This document shows positions 16,517-25,641 of a stretch of 60,972 nucleotides of DNA, piece after piece. This DNA comes from an uncultured Phycisphaerales bacterium (GTDB lineage Bacteria > Planctomycetota > Phycisphaerae > Tepidisphaerales > Tepidisphaeraceae). How positions within the stretch are numbered: the first letter of the stretch is position 1; each line of letters begins with the position of its first letter. The notes beneath the pieces were generated by a model, which saw nothing but the letters and a program-made list of their open reading frames with translations, had not been told where the DNA came from and did not search any database. The position numbers were made by a program, and so were the translations under genes. The stretch spans positions 1-60,972 of the forward strand of contig CAIQIQ010000103.1 in NCBI GenBank assembly GCA_903871935.1, read 5' to 3'.

Positions 16517-17365
16517 ATGAAACTTGGCATTCATGCTTACGCCTGGTGTTCGGAGTGGAGCAACCAGACCCTCGGCTTGATCGATCGGGCGAAGGGGCTT
16601 GGCCTGGACTTTATCGAAATCCCCCTGATGTGCCTGCCTTTGTGCGACCCGGCGGCCATTAAGGATCGTTTGCGGGCCGTGGGCATGGACGTCAGTACGT
16701 CCACCGTGCTGCTGGGAGAGACCGACATTACCAGCGACGATCCGGCGATTCGCGCCAAAGGTGTAAAGTACCTTCGTGACTGCGTGAAGGCGACGCATGA
16801 TATGGGCGGCATCAACTTCTCGGGTGTGATCTATTCCCAGCACGTCAAGGCGGCCCGGCGCCGGCCGACCGAGCAGACCTGGAGGTACTCCGCCGAGAGC
16901 CTCCGGGAGGTGGCAAAGTATGCGCAGGATTTGGGGGTGCGCCTCGGCCTGGAACCCGTCAACCGCTACGAAACGTATCTGATCAACACCTGTGAGCAGG
17001 CGCTTCGCCTTCGCGAGATGATCGGGATGGATAATGTGAAGATCCACCTGGATACCTACCACATGAACATCGAGGAAAAGAGCTTTTATGACGCGACGAA
17101 GCTGGCCGGCGAGCACCTGATACATTACCACCTGTGCGAAAATGACCGCGGGATTCCGGGCACGGGACTGGTGGACTGGGATGGAATCTTCCGGGCCCTG
17201 GGGGAACTGAAATACCAGGGCTATGCGGCCATGGAATCGTTCGTCGATTGCACGGACAACATGAATACCTGGGTCTGGCGGCAACTGGCCAAAGACGGGG
17301 ACACCCTGGTTCATGAAGGCCTGGCGTTCCTTCGTAAGTTGCAGAAGAAGTATGGTATGGCGTGA
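16517..17365 (+). CDS. Sugar epimerase, D-tagatose/D-allulose 3-epimerase-like
   Basis: A 282-residue TIM-barrel enzyme of the xylose-isomerase-like superfamily, closest in motif to ketose 3-epimerases. The four metal ligands fit that family: Glu146 (LGLEPVNRYET), Asp179 (HLDTYHMNIEE), His205 (YHLCENDRG) and Glu240 (AMESF). The second catalytic Glu is thus Glu146 or Glu240, paired across the barrel, and the substrate-gripping R/ET segment is intact. It acts on a free ketose or a related keto-sugar in the cytosol. The gene is followed by a secreted transglutaminase-like protein and a Gfo/Idh dehydrogenase on the same strand, which suggests a small oxidoreductive sugar pathway. The exact substrate is not readable. 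Confidence 0.83.
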   Translation: MKLGIHAYAWCSEWSNQTLGLIDRAKGLGLDFIEIPLMCLPLCDPAAIKDRLRAVGMDVSTSTVLLGETDITSDDPAIRAKGVKYLRDCVKATHDMGGINFSGVIYSQHVKAARRRPTEQTWRYSAESLREVAKYAQDLGVRLGLEPVNRYETYLINTCEQALRLREMIGMDNVKIHLDTYHMNIEEKSFYDATKLAGEHLIHYHLCENDRGIPGTGLVDWDGIFRALGELKYQGYAAMESFVDCTDNMNTWVWRQLAKDGDTLVHEGLAFLRKLQKKYGMA

Positions 17366-17391
17366 CGGCTGAAACGTGCAGGAGATCGGCT

Positions 17392-19344
17392 ATGCGAGCA
17401 TCTGTCATCATTGGTCTTGCCGTTTTGTTTGCAGCGCCAGTATTGCGGGCCCAGGAGGCCGCGCCGGCGCAGGTGTGCAACGTAAAAGTTCTGTCCGACA
17501 AAGTACAGGATGTGTCGAGCCTGGAGGCGTGGCGCAAGAGCTTCGTCAAGGAGGGCACCAAGGACCAGGACAAGGCCATCGCCATCTGGGACTCGGTCGT
17601 GCGATTCGTGCACGAGGACTCGCCGCCCATCGAGTTTCTGAACTGGGAAGGCGAGGTAAACGACCCGATCAAGACGATGAACGTGTACGGTTATGCCCTG
17701 TGCAACAACACGGCGTCGGAACTGGTGGGGCTGGCTCGGTACGCGGGGTTCAGGGCCCGCGGATGGAACGTCCAGGGACACGTGGTGGCGGATGTGTTCT
17801 ACGACAACGCATTCCACTACTTCGACGCTTCATTTATCGAGTACTTCCCCAAAGCCGACGGCTCGCTAGCCAGCGTCGAGGAGGTGTTCGCCGATGTGGC
17901 CAAGTGGTACGCCGAACACCCGGGCTACAAGGGCGACCAGGCGAAGCTGCGCGAGTTCCTCAAGGCCGAGGGTGTTAAGGCCGGGCCGGAGGCGATGCGC
18001 CACTGCCCGACGTACGACGCCAAGGGCCAGCTCCCGGCCAAGACGCACGGGTGGTACAGCGACATGCGCGAGTTCGACGGCACGGTAAACAACGCGTATG
18101 AGAGCGGGTACTCGATGGGGTACCGGGTGAATGTGCAACTGCGCGAGGGCGAACGGCTAGCGCGCAACTGGTCCAACAAGGGCCTGCACATCAACTCCGA
18201 AGGCGGCGGTTCGCCGCCGCACTGCATTGACAAGAAAGTGCCCGAGGGGGACCTGTGCTACACGCCCAAGTGGGGCGACCTATCTCCCGGGCGGATCGGC
18301 AACGGGACACTGGAGTATGACGTGCTGGCCGATGGGCAGATCGCTCGCTCGGCTCTGCAGTTTGAGAATCTGGCCCGCGTCGGCACGGCGGTCCGCACAA
18401 CCGATGAGGCCAGGCCTGGAGTGCTGGTGGTGCGGATGCCGTGCAGCTACGTGTACCTGAGTGGGCAGGTGACGGCAAAGGCAGTGGTCGGCGAAGGCGG
18501 GTCGATCGCGGTCTCGCTGAGCGACAACAACGGACTGGACTGGAAGAAGGTGAAAACGATCACCCAGACGGGCGAGCATAAGATTGACCTCAAGGCGCTG
18601 GTGCTGCGGCGGTATGACTATCAGCTCAAGTTTGAGATCACGGGCAGGAACAGCGGATTTGACGCGCTGGTTATCAGTCATGACATCCAGCATAGCCAGC
18701 GGGTACTACCCGCCCTGGCCCAGGGCCTGAACACAATCACGTTCAGCGCTGGCCCGCAGGAGCAGACGCTTACGCTGGAAGGCTCCACCGATGCCAAGAG
18801 CAAGGACAAGCAGCTCGTGCTGGCCGACTTCCACCCGGTGATTGAGGGGATATCCAACGACAAGCCCGGCGTGAGCCTTGCCGGCGGCAAAGGGACGCTG
18901 ACGTTCCCGGTGCAGACGCCGGGGGATATCACGGCCGTGCGCATCGGCACGTTCTTCCGCGCCCGCGACCAGAACGATGCCTGGGCCGTCGAGGCATCGT
19001 TCGACGATGGCAAGACATGGAAGCAGATCACGAAGTGCGAAGGCCCGGCCAACTTCCTGGGCGATTATGCCACGTTCACCGATGTGCCCAAGGGCGCGCG
19101 GGCAGCGCTGGTGCGGTTCGCGGGGGCGCAGAAGAACACGCTGATGCTGTTCAATGTCCGCGTGGATGTGGACTACGCAGCGCCGGCGGCCGGTTTCCGC
19201 CCGGTGAAGGTGACATACGTGTGGGATGAGGGCGGGCAGGAGAAGACCGACGTGCATCTCGCAGATAAGCCCGAGGAGACATACACGATCACCTGCGCTG
19301 CCAAGCCGGTGATGGAGAGCCTGGTCGTGGAACTGGCGAAATGA
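17392..19344 (+). CDS. Secreted transglutaminase-like protein
   Basis: A 650-residue exported protein. The signal peptide is MRASVIIGLAVLFAAPVLRA, with cleavage near residue 20. A transglutaminase-like cysteine-protease domain follows, with a plausible triad: Cys104 (YALCNNTASELVGLARYAG), His130 (GHVVADVFY) and Asp145 (FHYFDASF). The C-terminal two thirds are beta-sandwich modules, including a segment ending in FDDGKTWKQI that resembles sialidase/Asp-box repeats. It may remodel peptide or glycoconjugate bonds at the cell surface; the substrate is unknown. It starts 26 bp after the epimerase stop, with GGAGATC as ribosome site. It may belong to one unit with its neighbours. Confidence 0.75.
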   Translation: MRASVIIGLAVLFAAPVLRAQEAAPAQVCNVKVLSDKVQDVSSLEAWRKSFVKEGTKDQDKAIAIWDSVVRFVHEDSPPIEFLNWEGEVNDPIKTMNVYGYALCNNTASELVGLARYAGFRARGWNVQGHVVADVFYDNAFHYFDASFIEYFPKADGSLASVEEVFADVAKWYAEHPGYKGDQAKLREFLKAEGVKAGPEAMRHCPTYDAKGQLPAKTHGWYSDMREFDGTVNNAYESGYSMGYRVNVQLREGERLARNWSNKGLHINSEGGGSPPHCIDKKVPEGDLCYTPKWGDLSPGRIGNGTLEYDVLADGQIARSALQFENLARVGTAVRTTDEARPGVLVVRMPCSYVYLSGQVTAKAVVGEGGSIAVSLSDNNGLDWKKVKTITQTGEHKIDLKALVLRRYDYQLKFEITGRNSGFDALVISHDIQHSQRVLPALAQGLNTITFSAGPQEQTLTLEGSTDAKSKDKQLVLADFHPVIEGISNDKPGVSLAGGKGTLTFPVQTPGDITAVRIGTFFRARDQNDAWAVEASFDDGKTWKQITKCEGPANFLGDYATFTDVPKGARAALVRFAGAQKNTLMLFNVRVDVDYAAPAAGFRPVKVTYVWDEGGQEKTDVHLADKPEETYTITCAAKPVMESLVVELAK

Positions 19345-19368
19345 GGCCCAGATCTTGAGGAGAGCGGT

Positions 19369-20406
19369 ATGGCGATACGCTGGGGCATCATCGGATGCGG
19401 TAATGTGTGTGAGGTCAAGTCGGGGCCGGGTCTTGCCAAGGCGCAGGGCAGCGAGCTGGTTGCGGTCATGCGGCGAGATGGCGCCAAAGCGCGGGACTAT
19501 GCCCAGCGGCATGGCGTGGCCAGGTGGTATGACGATGCCGATGCGCTGATTCACGATCCGCAGGTTGATGCGGTGTATGTGGCGACGCCCGTGGGCACGC
19601 ACTGTGAATATGCGCTGCGGATCTGCCAGGCGGGCAAACCGGCGTACATTGAAAAGCCGATGGCGCGTAACTATGCGGAGTGCGGCCGGATGGTGGAGGC
19701 GTTTGAGCGGGCGCGGCTGCCGCTGTTTGTGGCATACTATCGCCGGGGATTGCCGCGGTTCCTTCAGGCGCGCGAGCTGATCGAGACCGGCCGGATTGGG
19801 CAGGTGACCGGCGTGACGTACCGGTGCAGTTCAGCGAGCCATCAGAGGACCGACCCGAAGAACCTGCCATGGCGGTTCGTCGCGGCCGATGCCGGCGGCG
19901 GGCTGTTCATGGATATAGGCAGCCACACACTGGACATTCTCGATCTGCTGGTCGGGCCGCTGGAGGATGTCCAGGGGATGGCGGCCAATGTCGCGGGGGT
20001 GTACGACGTCGAGGATGTCGTAGCGATGCAGTTTCGCACGCGCTCGGGTGGACTGGGCACGGCCTCCTGGAACTTCGCCAGCGCGGTCGGCGACGATACG
20101 ATCGAGATCAGCGGAACCGCCGGGCGGATCATCATGACCTGCTTCGGCAATGAGCCGGTGCAAGTGCACACCGCGGCCGGTGTGGAGACATTCGACAGGC
20201 CCAATCCCCCGCACATCCAGCAGCCGTTGATCCAGACGATGGTCAATCAGCTATTGGGTAAGGGCACGTGCGAAAGCACGGGAGTCTCGGCGGCTCGAAC
20301 GGCGAAGGTCATGGACAAGGTGCTGGAAGGCTACTATGGCACGCGGGCGGATGGTTTCTGGGAGCGGCCGGAGAATTGGCCAGGCTTGCGAGGTGCGCGG
20401 CGCTAA
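19369..20406 (+). CDS. Gfo/Idh/MocA family oxidoreductase
   Basis: A 345-residue NAD(P)-dependent dehydrogenase for sugars, inositols or related polyols. The Rossmann start WGIIGCGNVCEVKSGP and the catalytic EKP motif (Glu95-Lys96-Pro97) are present. The C-terminal alpha/beta domain carries GGGLFMDIGSHTLDIL with the expected His near the active site. It follows the transglutaminase-like gene by 24 bp and shares its strand with the sugar epimerase, so reversible oxidation and epimerisation of the same sugar is a fair guess. Its TAA stop directly abuts the stop of the convergent ACT gene, with no base between. Confidence 0.88.
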   Translation: MAIRWGIIGCGNVCEVKSGPGLAKAQGSELVAVMRRDGAKARDYAQRHGVARWYDDADALIHDPQVDAVYVATPVGTHCEYALRICQAGKPAYIEKPMARNYAECGRMVEAFERARLPLFVAYYRRGLPRFLQARELIETGRIGQVTGVTYRCSSASHQRTDPKNLPWRFVAADAGGGLFMDIGSHTLDILDLLVGPLEDVQGMAANVAGVYDVEDVVAMQFRTRSGGLGTASWNFASAVGDDTIEISGTAGRIIMTCFGNEPVQVHTAAGVETFDRPNPPHIQQPLIQTMVNQLLGKGTCESTGVSAARTAKVMDKVLEGYYGTRADGFWERPENWPGLRGARR

Positions 20407-20901
20407 TCAATGCTGTTCGGAAGAACCCAGGTCGCTTTCGCTGATCAGGGTAAATCCTTTTCGGATCAAGATCTGTGCTGCGAGGGTCGTATCATCGACG
20501 TAGAGCACAAGGGCCGGGCCGTGCGGGTGGATCAGCAGCGGATAGGCGTAATGAATGTTGATCTCGCCGGCGAGCATGGCGGTGCAGATGGCGATCAGGG
20601 GCTGTTTGGTCTTTCGGGGCAGTTCCACAGCCAGGACATCGGACTCGGCGAACGGGAAGCCATATTTCTCAAGGATGTCCTTGCCCCAGTCGGGGTTCGT
20701 GCAGATCAGGCGGACCAGCGCTGAGTCGGCTGACTCTTCGATGGAAATGGCCACCACCGGACCGGAGGCCTCTTCCAGGTGTTGCACCAGCGCGCGCAGG
20801 CGCCCCACGCGGTTATCCAAGAACACCGTGAACTGCCGCAGGCGCGGCGGTTCAAACCCTGTATCGTTGGCCGTATTGGAGCCCAAGATGTCGAAGGACA
20901 T
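20407..20901 (-). CDS. Tandem ACT-domain protein
   Basis: A 164-residue cytosolic protein that appears to consist of two ACT-type ligand-binding modules. The first starts RQFTVFLDNRVGRLRALVQHLEEASGPV, the pattern of ACT sensors that bind amino acids. The second starts VLAVELPRKTKQPLIAICTAMLAGEINIHYAYPLL. There is no catalytic domain, so it is likely a regulatory or sensor protein whose partner is not adjacent. AAAGGGA precedes ATG 20901. It is monocistronic and convergent with the Gfo/Idh gene. Confidence 0.8.
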   Translation of the reverse strand: MSFDILGSNTANDTGFEPPRLRQFTVFLDNRVGRLRALVQHLEEASGPVVAISIEESADSALVRLICTNPDWGKDILEKYGFPFAESDVLAVELPRKTKQPLIAICTAMLAGEINIHYAYPLLIHPHGPALVLYVDDTTLAAQILIRKGFTLISESDLGSSEQH

Positions 20902-21010
20902 AATATCCCTTTAGGCACTTCCCGAGCAGAATTGTAGGCGCGGGTCGGTGGGCGAATGAAGTGGTGCGGCGACTGGATCTTGAAAGATAGGCTGAGCTGG
21001 ATCTCTTCAT

Positions 21011-21967
21011 CTATCGACGTGCCAACTCGATCATGTCGTCGGTAGGGAGTCGAAGATTCCATGCCAGGCGCAGCTTCTCCATGAGGCGGATGATCAGATA
21101 GCTGCTGTCGAATTGCCACCAGGCGAGGCCGTGACGGGCAGAACTGGGAAATGCGTGATGGTTGTTGTGCCATCCCTCGCCAAATGCAAGTACGCCCATA
21201 ACGACATTGTTGCGGCTCTCGTCTTTGCAGTTAAATGGCTGCCTTCCAAAGCAGTGACAGATGGAGTTGATGCTCCAGGTGATGTGGTGGACCAGGAAAA
21301 TGCGCACCAACCCACCCCACAGCAGACCCAGCGCTGCGCCGCCCCAGGTGCCGGTTATCAGGCCGCCAGCCGCCATGGGCAAGGTCAGGCCAATGAGCAC
21401 CCACAGTGGAAACAGTCGGCTGACCAGACGAAGCATCCGGCTCTTCCTCAGATCACCGGCATACCGGGCCATGTTGGGTTCGCAACGGTCCAGCAGCCAG
21501 CCGGCATGGGCATGCCACAGGCCCACCACGAGGCCCCGCAAACCGTTGCTGTCATGGAGGTGCGGTGAGTGCGGATCGCCTGGGACATCGCTGCACTGGT
21601 GGTGTTTGCGGTGGGTGGCAACCCAGCGCATCAGCGGACCTTCCACGGCCATCGATCCGCATACCGCCAGAAAAAACTGAACCATCGAATACGTCTGGAA
21701 TGACCGGTGCGTGAATAATCGGTGATACCCGATCGTGATCCCATATCCCGTGATCACAATCATGCCGCACAGCACCGCGAGGCCAGCGAGATTGATCCCG
21801 TGTCCCCACGACCAGACGATCGCCAACACCACGGCGGCAAAAGGAATCAGCACGGCAAAGAGATTGGTGACCCGTCTACTGGTTGGTACACGAACCGGAA
21901 GATCCTCTTTTGCCTGGCCCAGCCCGAGTTCACTTGCACGACTATACTGCGTTGCTGTGTTACTCAC
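21011..21967 (-). CDS. Fatty-acid desaturase, acyl-CoA delta-9 type
   Basis: A 318-residue membrane di-iron desaturase introducing a double bond into acyl chains. The three histidine boxes are complete: HRLFTH, HRKHH and HNNHH. They are spaced by four hydrophobic segments, as in bacterial acyl-CoA delta-9 desaturases. A further HHITWSINS segment matches the family. The start is uncertain: GTG 21967 is used here, TTG 21973 is in frame two codons upstream, and no ATG is available before the first membrane helix. It diverges from the small membrane protein and the SNF2 gene. Together with psd/pssA it points to regulated membrane lipid composition. Confidence 0.9.
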   Translation of the reverse strand: MSNTATQYSRASELGLGQAKEDLPVRVPTSRRVTNLFAVLIPFAAVVLAIVWSWGHGINLAGLAVLCGMIVITGYGITIGYHRLFTHRSFQTYSMVQFFLAVCGSMAVEGPLMRWVATHRKHHQCSDVPGDPHSPHLHDSNGLRGLVVGLWHAHAGWLLDRCEPNMARYAGDLRKSRMLRLVSRLFPLWVLIGLTLPMAAGGLITGTWGGAALGLLWGGLVRIFLVHHITWSINSICHCFGRQPFNCKDESRNNVVMGVLAFGEGWHNNHHAFPSSARHGLAWWQFDSSYLIIRLMEKLRLAWNLRLPTDDMIELARR

Positions 21968-22089
21968 CGGCAATCGTAGGTTTGCCGTCGTGGCGAGTAC
22001 ATCGCATATTGTACGGATTGCTAACGGACACAGCAGCGTGGCGACACTGGGGCGGGACTATGCTCAAGGCGACCGATAGAATTGAGATT

Positions 22090-22320
22090 ATGGCTCTTAC
22101 CTGCAACATCGACGTTCGTGGCAAGGCCGCTCGCTTGATCTATGGCGTGCTCATGCTGGGCATCGGCGCGCTGATGGTTTGGCTCTGGGCCTGGCAATCC
22201 GGAGGCGTCATCTCGTGGTTCTCGTCAATCTGTGTTATGTTGGCCGGTTTGTTCGCGGTTTTTGAAGCTCGTGCCGGATGGTGTGTCCTCCGTGCGATGG
22301 GCGTGCGAACGCCAATGTAG
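22090..22320 (+). CDS. Small DUF2892-like membrane protein
   Basis: A 76-residue protein with two transmembrane helices (LIYGVLMLGIGALMVWLWAW and ISWFSSICVMLAGLFAVFEA). The N-terminal CNIDVRGKAARLIYG fits the N-x-DR-x-x-R-x-x-x-G opening of DUF2892/YgaP-type inner-membrane proteins, and the C-terminal Cys-Val-Leu-Arg resembles the CxxY end of that family. ATG 22090 is taken because the family pattern starts there. The frame to 21883 overlaps the divergent desaturase promoter. Its stop is 16 bp before the SNF2 start, so the two may be co-transcribed. Confidence 0.65.
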   Translation: MALTCNIDVRGKAARLIYGVLMLGIGALMVWLWAWQSGGVISWFSSICVMLAGLFAVFEARAGWCVLRAMGVRTPM

Positions 22321-22336
22321 ACTCTACCGGGCGTTG

Positions 22337-25300
22337 ATGCTGAAAATCGAGACAGACTGGCAGGAAGATCGTCTTGTCGCCTGGGGAGTCGACCCGGCTA
22401 CGGGGCAGTGTGTAAGCGGCGAGCGGCTGCGCGCCCAACTTGGCGAAATCTGCACCGACTCCCTGTTGGTAATGCAGGCCACCGAATCGCCCCAAGGCAA
22501 TCGCGGCTGCTGCCTGAGTTTCGGCGCCGCCCAGACGGCGGATCTACTGGGTTCGCTGCCCTGGCAATCCCCGCTTCTGACACCGGCTACCCACGTCTGG
22601 CAGGCGCTGGCGGCATTTGTGCAGCAACGCATCGTCCGCGGCCAGTTCTTCCCAACCGTTGACGTCCACGGCGAGGATACCTGCGGCGTCTGGCGGCTGC
22701 TGGTAACGCGCAACGATGAATTGCAGTGGCTCCAGCAGATCAGCCTGATCACTGCTGAGCATGCACCTTCGAAGCCCGCCCGACCCGATCAGGTGGTAGA
22801 GAATTTCATCAATGCACTCACCGATGTGCTGATCCGCCGCACGTTCTATGAAGATCCCTTCTTCGCCTCTACGGCGCAGCGTTGCCGAGCATCGAACGAC
22901 GCGGATCGCCAACTTATCGGTTCGCTGCTGACTGAGCAGGCTGCATTGCCGGGCTTTCCGGTAACGCTGGTGGGCGATGTGCGGGCATGGGTGGGGTCGC
23001 TCCACGAAACACCGCTGACATCGGCGTTCCGGGTGCTGTTTCGCCTGGAGGATCCGCCTGATGGACAGGAAGAACCATGGATCGTGCGTTTCATGATGGA
23101 GCCGATGCGCGGCGAAGGCGAAGCCGTGCCGGCCGCCAGGCTCTGGGAACTGGGGCAGGATCTGCCGCCGATTCTCGGCCGCGATGTTGCAGCCCAGCGG
23201 CAATATCTGATCCAGCAACTCATGCATGCCGCCGAGGTCTGGCCGTTGCTGAAAGACAAGCTCCCCGCCGAACCGGCGGAAATCGTCCTGAGCGCCGCCG
23301 AGGCCGTCGCCTTGGCGCGGCAATGGACGGTGCGGCTTTTGGATGCCGGGTTTGGCGTCGAACTGCCGCCTTGGGCAAAAGAAACAGCGCGCGAGCTGAG
23401 CATCCAGCTTGCTGTGAGCCCTTCCGGCCTGGACGATGCGATCTTCCTGCCACCAGGCCAAGGCGACGGCAGCTCGGGCCGCGGCGGCGATGCCTTCAGC
23501 AGCGGAACGCAGCATGTGGGACTCGATGCGCTATTGAACTTCGACTGGCGGGTTGCCGTCGGCGCCATGCAGCTCAGCGACGAGCAGTTTGAATCCATCA
23601 TCCAGACCAACCGTCCGCTGATCCGCTTCCAGGGGCAGTGGGTCCAGGTTGATGCCGATGAGGCGCGCCGCGCCATGGAGTTCATCAACGCCCGCCGCAG
23701 CGGCAAGATGACCCTGGCTGAAGCCTTGCGAACCGCACACGGCACCTCGCGCGCCGACACCGGATTGCATATCACCGGCATCACAGGAGCCGACTGGATC
23801 GGCCAGCTCTTGACGCAGAGCCCCGATGCCCAGGTGCAGACGCTGCTGCAGCCGGCGGGGTTCCAGGGGCAGCTTCGCCCGTACCAGCTTCGCGGATTGC
23901 AGTGGCTGGCGTTCCTGCAGCGTCTGGGCATCGGCGCCTGCCTGGCCGACGACATGGGCCTGGGCAAGACCATTCAGTTCATCGTCCTGCTGCAACACGA
24001 GCGGGAGAAGACCAGAGAACAGGGGCGCAAATCACCCGGCCCGACACTGCTGTTTGCGCCGACTTCGGTCATCGGCAACTGGTCTCATGAGATGAAGCGC
24101 TTTGCCCCAGAGTTGAAGCTGCTGATCCATCATGGCATCCACCGCCAGCATGGCGAGGTATTCCGCGATGAAGCATCCGCCAGCGATCTGGTAATCACCA
24201 CCTATGCCCTGGCGGCCCGCGATTCAGCGGATTTCTGCCAGGTGGCCTGGCGACGGCTGGCGTTGGACGAGGCCCAGAAGGTCAAGAACCCGTCGGCCGC
24301 CAGTACCCAGGCAATCCGCTCGATCCCCGCGGCCTATCGGGTGGCCTTGACCGGCACGCCGATTGAGAACCATCTGTCAGAACTCTGGTCGATCATGGAG
24401 ATTCTCAACCCGGGCCTCCTGGGCTCGGCCAGCCAGTTCCGCGAACAGTTTGCCGTGCCGGTAGAACGGCTGGGAGATGCCAATCGCGCGCAGCACCTGC
24501 GCGATCTCATCAAACCATTTGTGCTTCGGCGCACCAAGGCCGATCCGCACATCGCCGGCGACCTGCCCGAAAAATTGGAAATGAAGGTCTACTGCAACCT
24601 GACCGTGGAACAGGCAACGCTCTACCAGCGGATCACCGATGAGATGCTTGGGCACATTGATGCGGCCAGTGGCATCCGCCGTCGCGGGCTGATCCTGGCA
24701 GCGCTGACCCGGCTCAAGCAGGTGTGCGATCATCCCGCGATGCTCAATGGCAAGGTGCCGGGATTCTCCGGTCGACCCGACGACCTGGATTCCCGCTCGG
24801 GCAAGTGCGAGCGGCTGATCGAAATGCTGGAAGAGATGCTGGAAGAAGGCGATTGCGCCCTGGTCTTCACTCAATACAAGGAAATGGGCGACCTGCTGGA
24901 GAAAATGCTGCCGCGGCGACTGGGAAGCCCGGTGCTCTATCTGCACGGCGGTACGCCGGCGGCCAAGCGCGATGAGATGATCCAGCGCTTCCAGGACCCC
25001 AAAGGTGAAGCGCGGATCTTCCTGCTCTCCCTGCGCGCAGGCGGGCTGGGATTGAACCTGACGCGGGCGAACCATGTCTTCCATTTTGACCGCTGGTGGA
25101 ACCCGGCAGTTGAACAACAGGCCACCGACCGGGCCCATCGCATCGGCCAGCTCCGCACGGTGCAGGTGCACAAATACGTCTGCATCGGCACGATGGAAGA
25201 GCGGATTGACAAGATGATCGCCGAGAAGACCCAGCTTGCCGACCGCATCATCACCAGCGGCGATGAGTGGCTCACCGGACTGTCAACCGAGGACCTGCGC

Positions 25301-25357
25301 AAGACACTGCAGCTGTCTGCGGACGCTGTTGAGGACTACAATGGGGGCAACGCATGA
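22337..25357 (+). CDS. SNF2-family ATPase/helicase
   Basis: A 1006-residue ATP-dependent DNA translocase of the bacterial SNF2 group. The N-terminal half (about 1-500) is the SNF2-associated region. The motor follows: Walker A near residue 539 (DDMGLGKTIQ), motif II DEAQ near 643, TGTPIENHLSELWSIM, then the second RecA lobe with RAGGLGLNL and motif VI TDRAHRIGQ near 929. In many bacteria such a gene is followed by a SWIM zinc-finger partner. Here none is found: the next 284 bp hold only a short open frame overlapping the stop and a hairpin. ATG 22337 is preferred over the longer frame beginning at 22232. Confidence 0.9.
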   Translation: MLKIETDWQEDRLVAWGVDPATGQCVSGERLRAQLGEICTDSLLVMQATESPQGNRGCCLSFGAAQTADLLGSLPWQSPLLTPATHVWQALAAFVQQRIVRGQFFPTVDVHGEDTCGVWRLLVTRNDELQWLQQISLITAEHAPSKPARPDQVVENFINALTDVLIRRTFYEDPFFASTAQRCRASNDADRQLIGSLLTEQAALPGFPVTLVGDVRAWVGSLHETPLTSAFRVLFRLEDPPDGQEEPWIVRFMMEPMRGEGEAVPAARLWELGQDLPPILGRDVAAQRQYLIQQLMHAAEVWPLLKDKLPAEPAEIVLSAAEAVALARQWTVRLLDAGFGVELPPWAKETARELSIQLAVSPSGLDDAIFLPPGQGDGSSGRGGDAFSSGTQHVGLDALLNFDWRVAVGAMQLSDEQFESIIQTNRPLIRFQGQWVQVDADEARRAMEFINARRSGKMTLAEALRTAHGTSRADTGLHITGITGADWIGQLLTQSPDAQVQTLLQPAGFQGQLRPYQLRGLQWLAFLQRLGIGACLADDMGLGKTIQFIVLLQHEREKTREQGRKSPGPTLLFAPTSVIGNWSHEMKRFAPELKLLIHHGIHRQHGEVFRDEASASDLVITTYALAARDSADFCQVAWRRLALDEAQKVKNPSAASTQAIRSIPAAYRVALTGTPIENHLSELWSIMEILNPGLLGSASQFREQFAVPVERLGDANRAQHLRDLIKPFVLRRTKADPHIAGDLPEKLEMKVYCNLTVEQATLYQRITDEMLGHIDAASGIRRRGLILAALTRLKQVCDHPAMLNGKVPGFSGRPDDLDSRSGKCERLIEMLEEMLEEGDCALVFTQYKEMGDLLEKMLPRRLGSPVLYLHGGTPAAKRDEMIQRFQDPKGEARIFLLSLRAGGLGLNLTRANHVFHFDRWWNPAVEQQATDRAHRIGQLRTVQVHKYVCIGTMEERIDKMIAEKTQLADRIITSGDEWLTGLSTEDLRKTLQLSADAVEDYNGGNA

Positions 25358-25473
25358 GCCCGCAAGAGTGCCAATCGCAAGAAATACCTGTCATGGCTGT
25401 GGTGCCGCCTCCGCCGCCGGCAGGGAATGTACCGGTATTACAGAAGCTCTCGTCCCTGCCTTTCCCGAAGTCG

Positions 25474-25495
25474 GGATTCCCATTCATGGGAATCC
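25474..25495. other. Perfect 9-bp hairpin after the SNF2 gene
   Basis: GGATTCCCA pairs perfectly with TGGGAATCC around TTCA, about 117 bp past the SNF2 stop. It has no T-tract. It could be a weak terminator or a dispersed palindrome. The open frame 25354-25599 that covers it has no protein-like features. Confidence 0.45.
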
Positions 25496-25641
25496 TGGCA
25501 TCGGTCTATGAGCACGTCACGGCAGTGGCCGGGCGATCAAGCCTGGCTGGCGGCGCTGCGACACAAGAACCGCAGAGCCCGCAAAACTCGCCCGGGTGAG
25601 CCTAGAATGTGCTGACTAACTTATTGAGGAACCTTCGAAAC

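Noticed and set aside
25354..25599. An 81-codon frame overlapping the SNF2 stop by ATGA, as for a coupled partner gene.
   Set aside because: Sequence is Pro/Ser-rich without cysteines of a SWIM finger, and it runs through a perfect palindrome.
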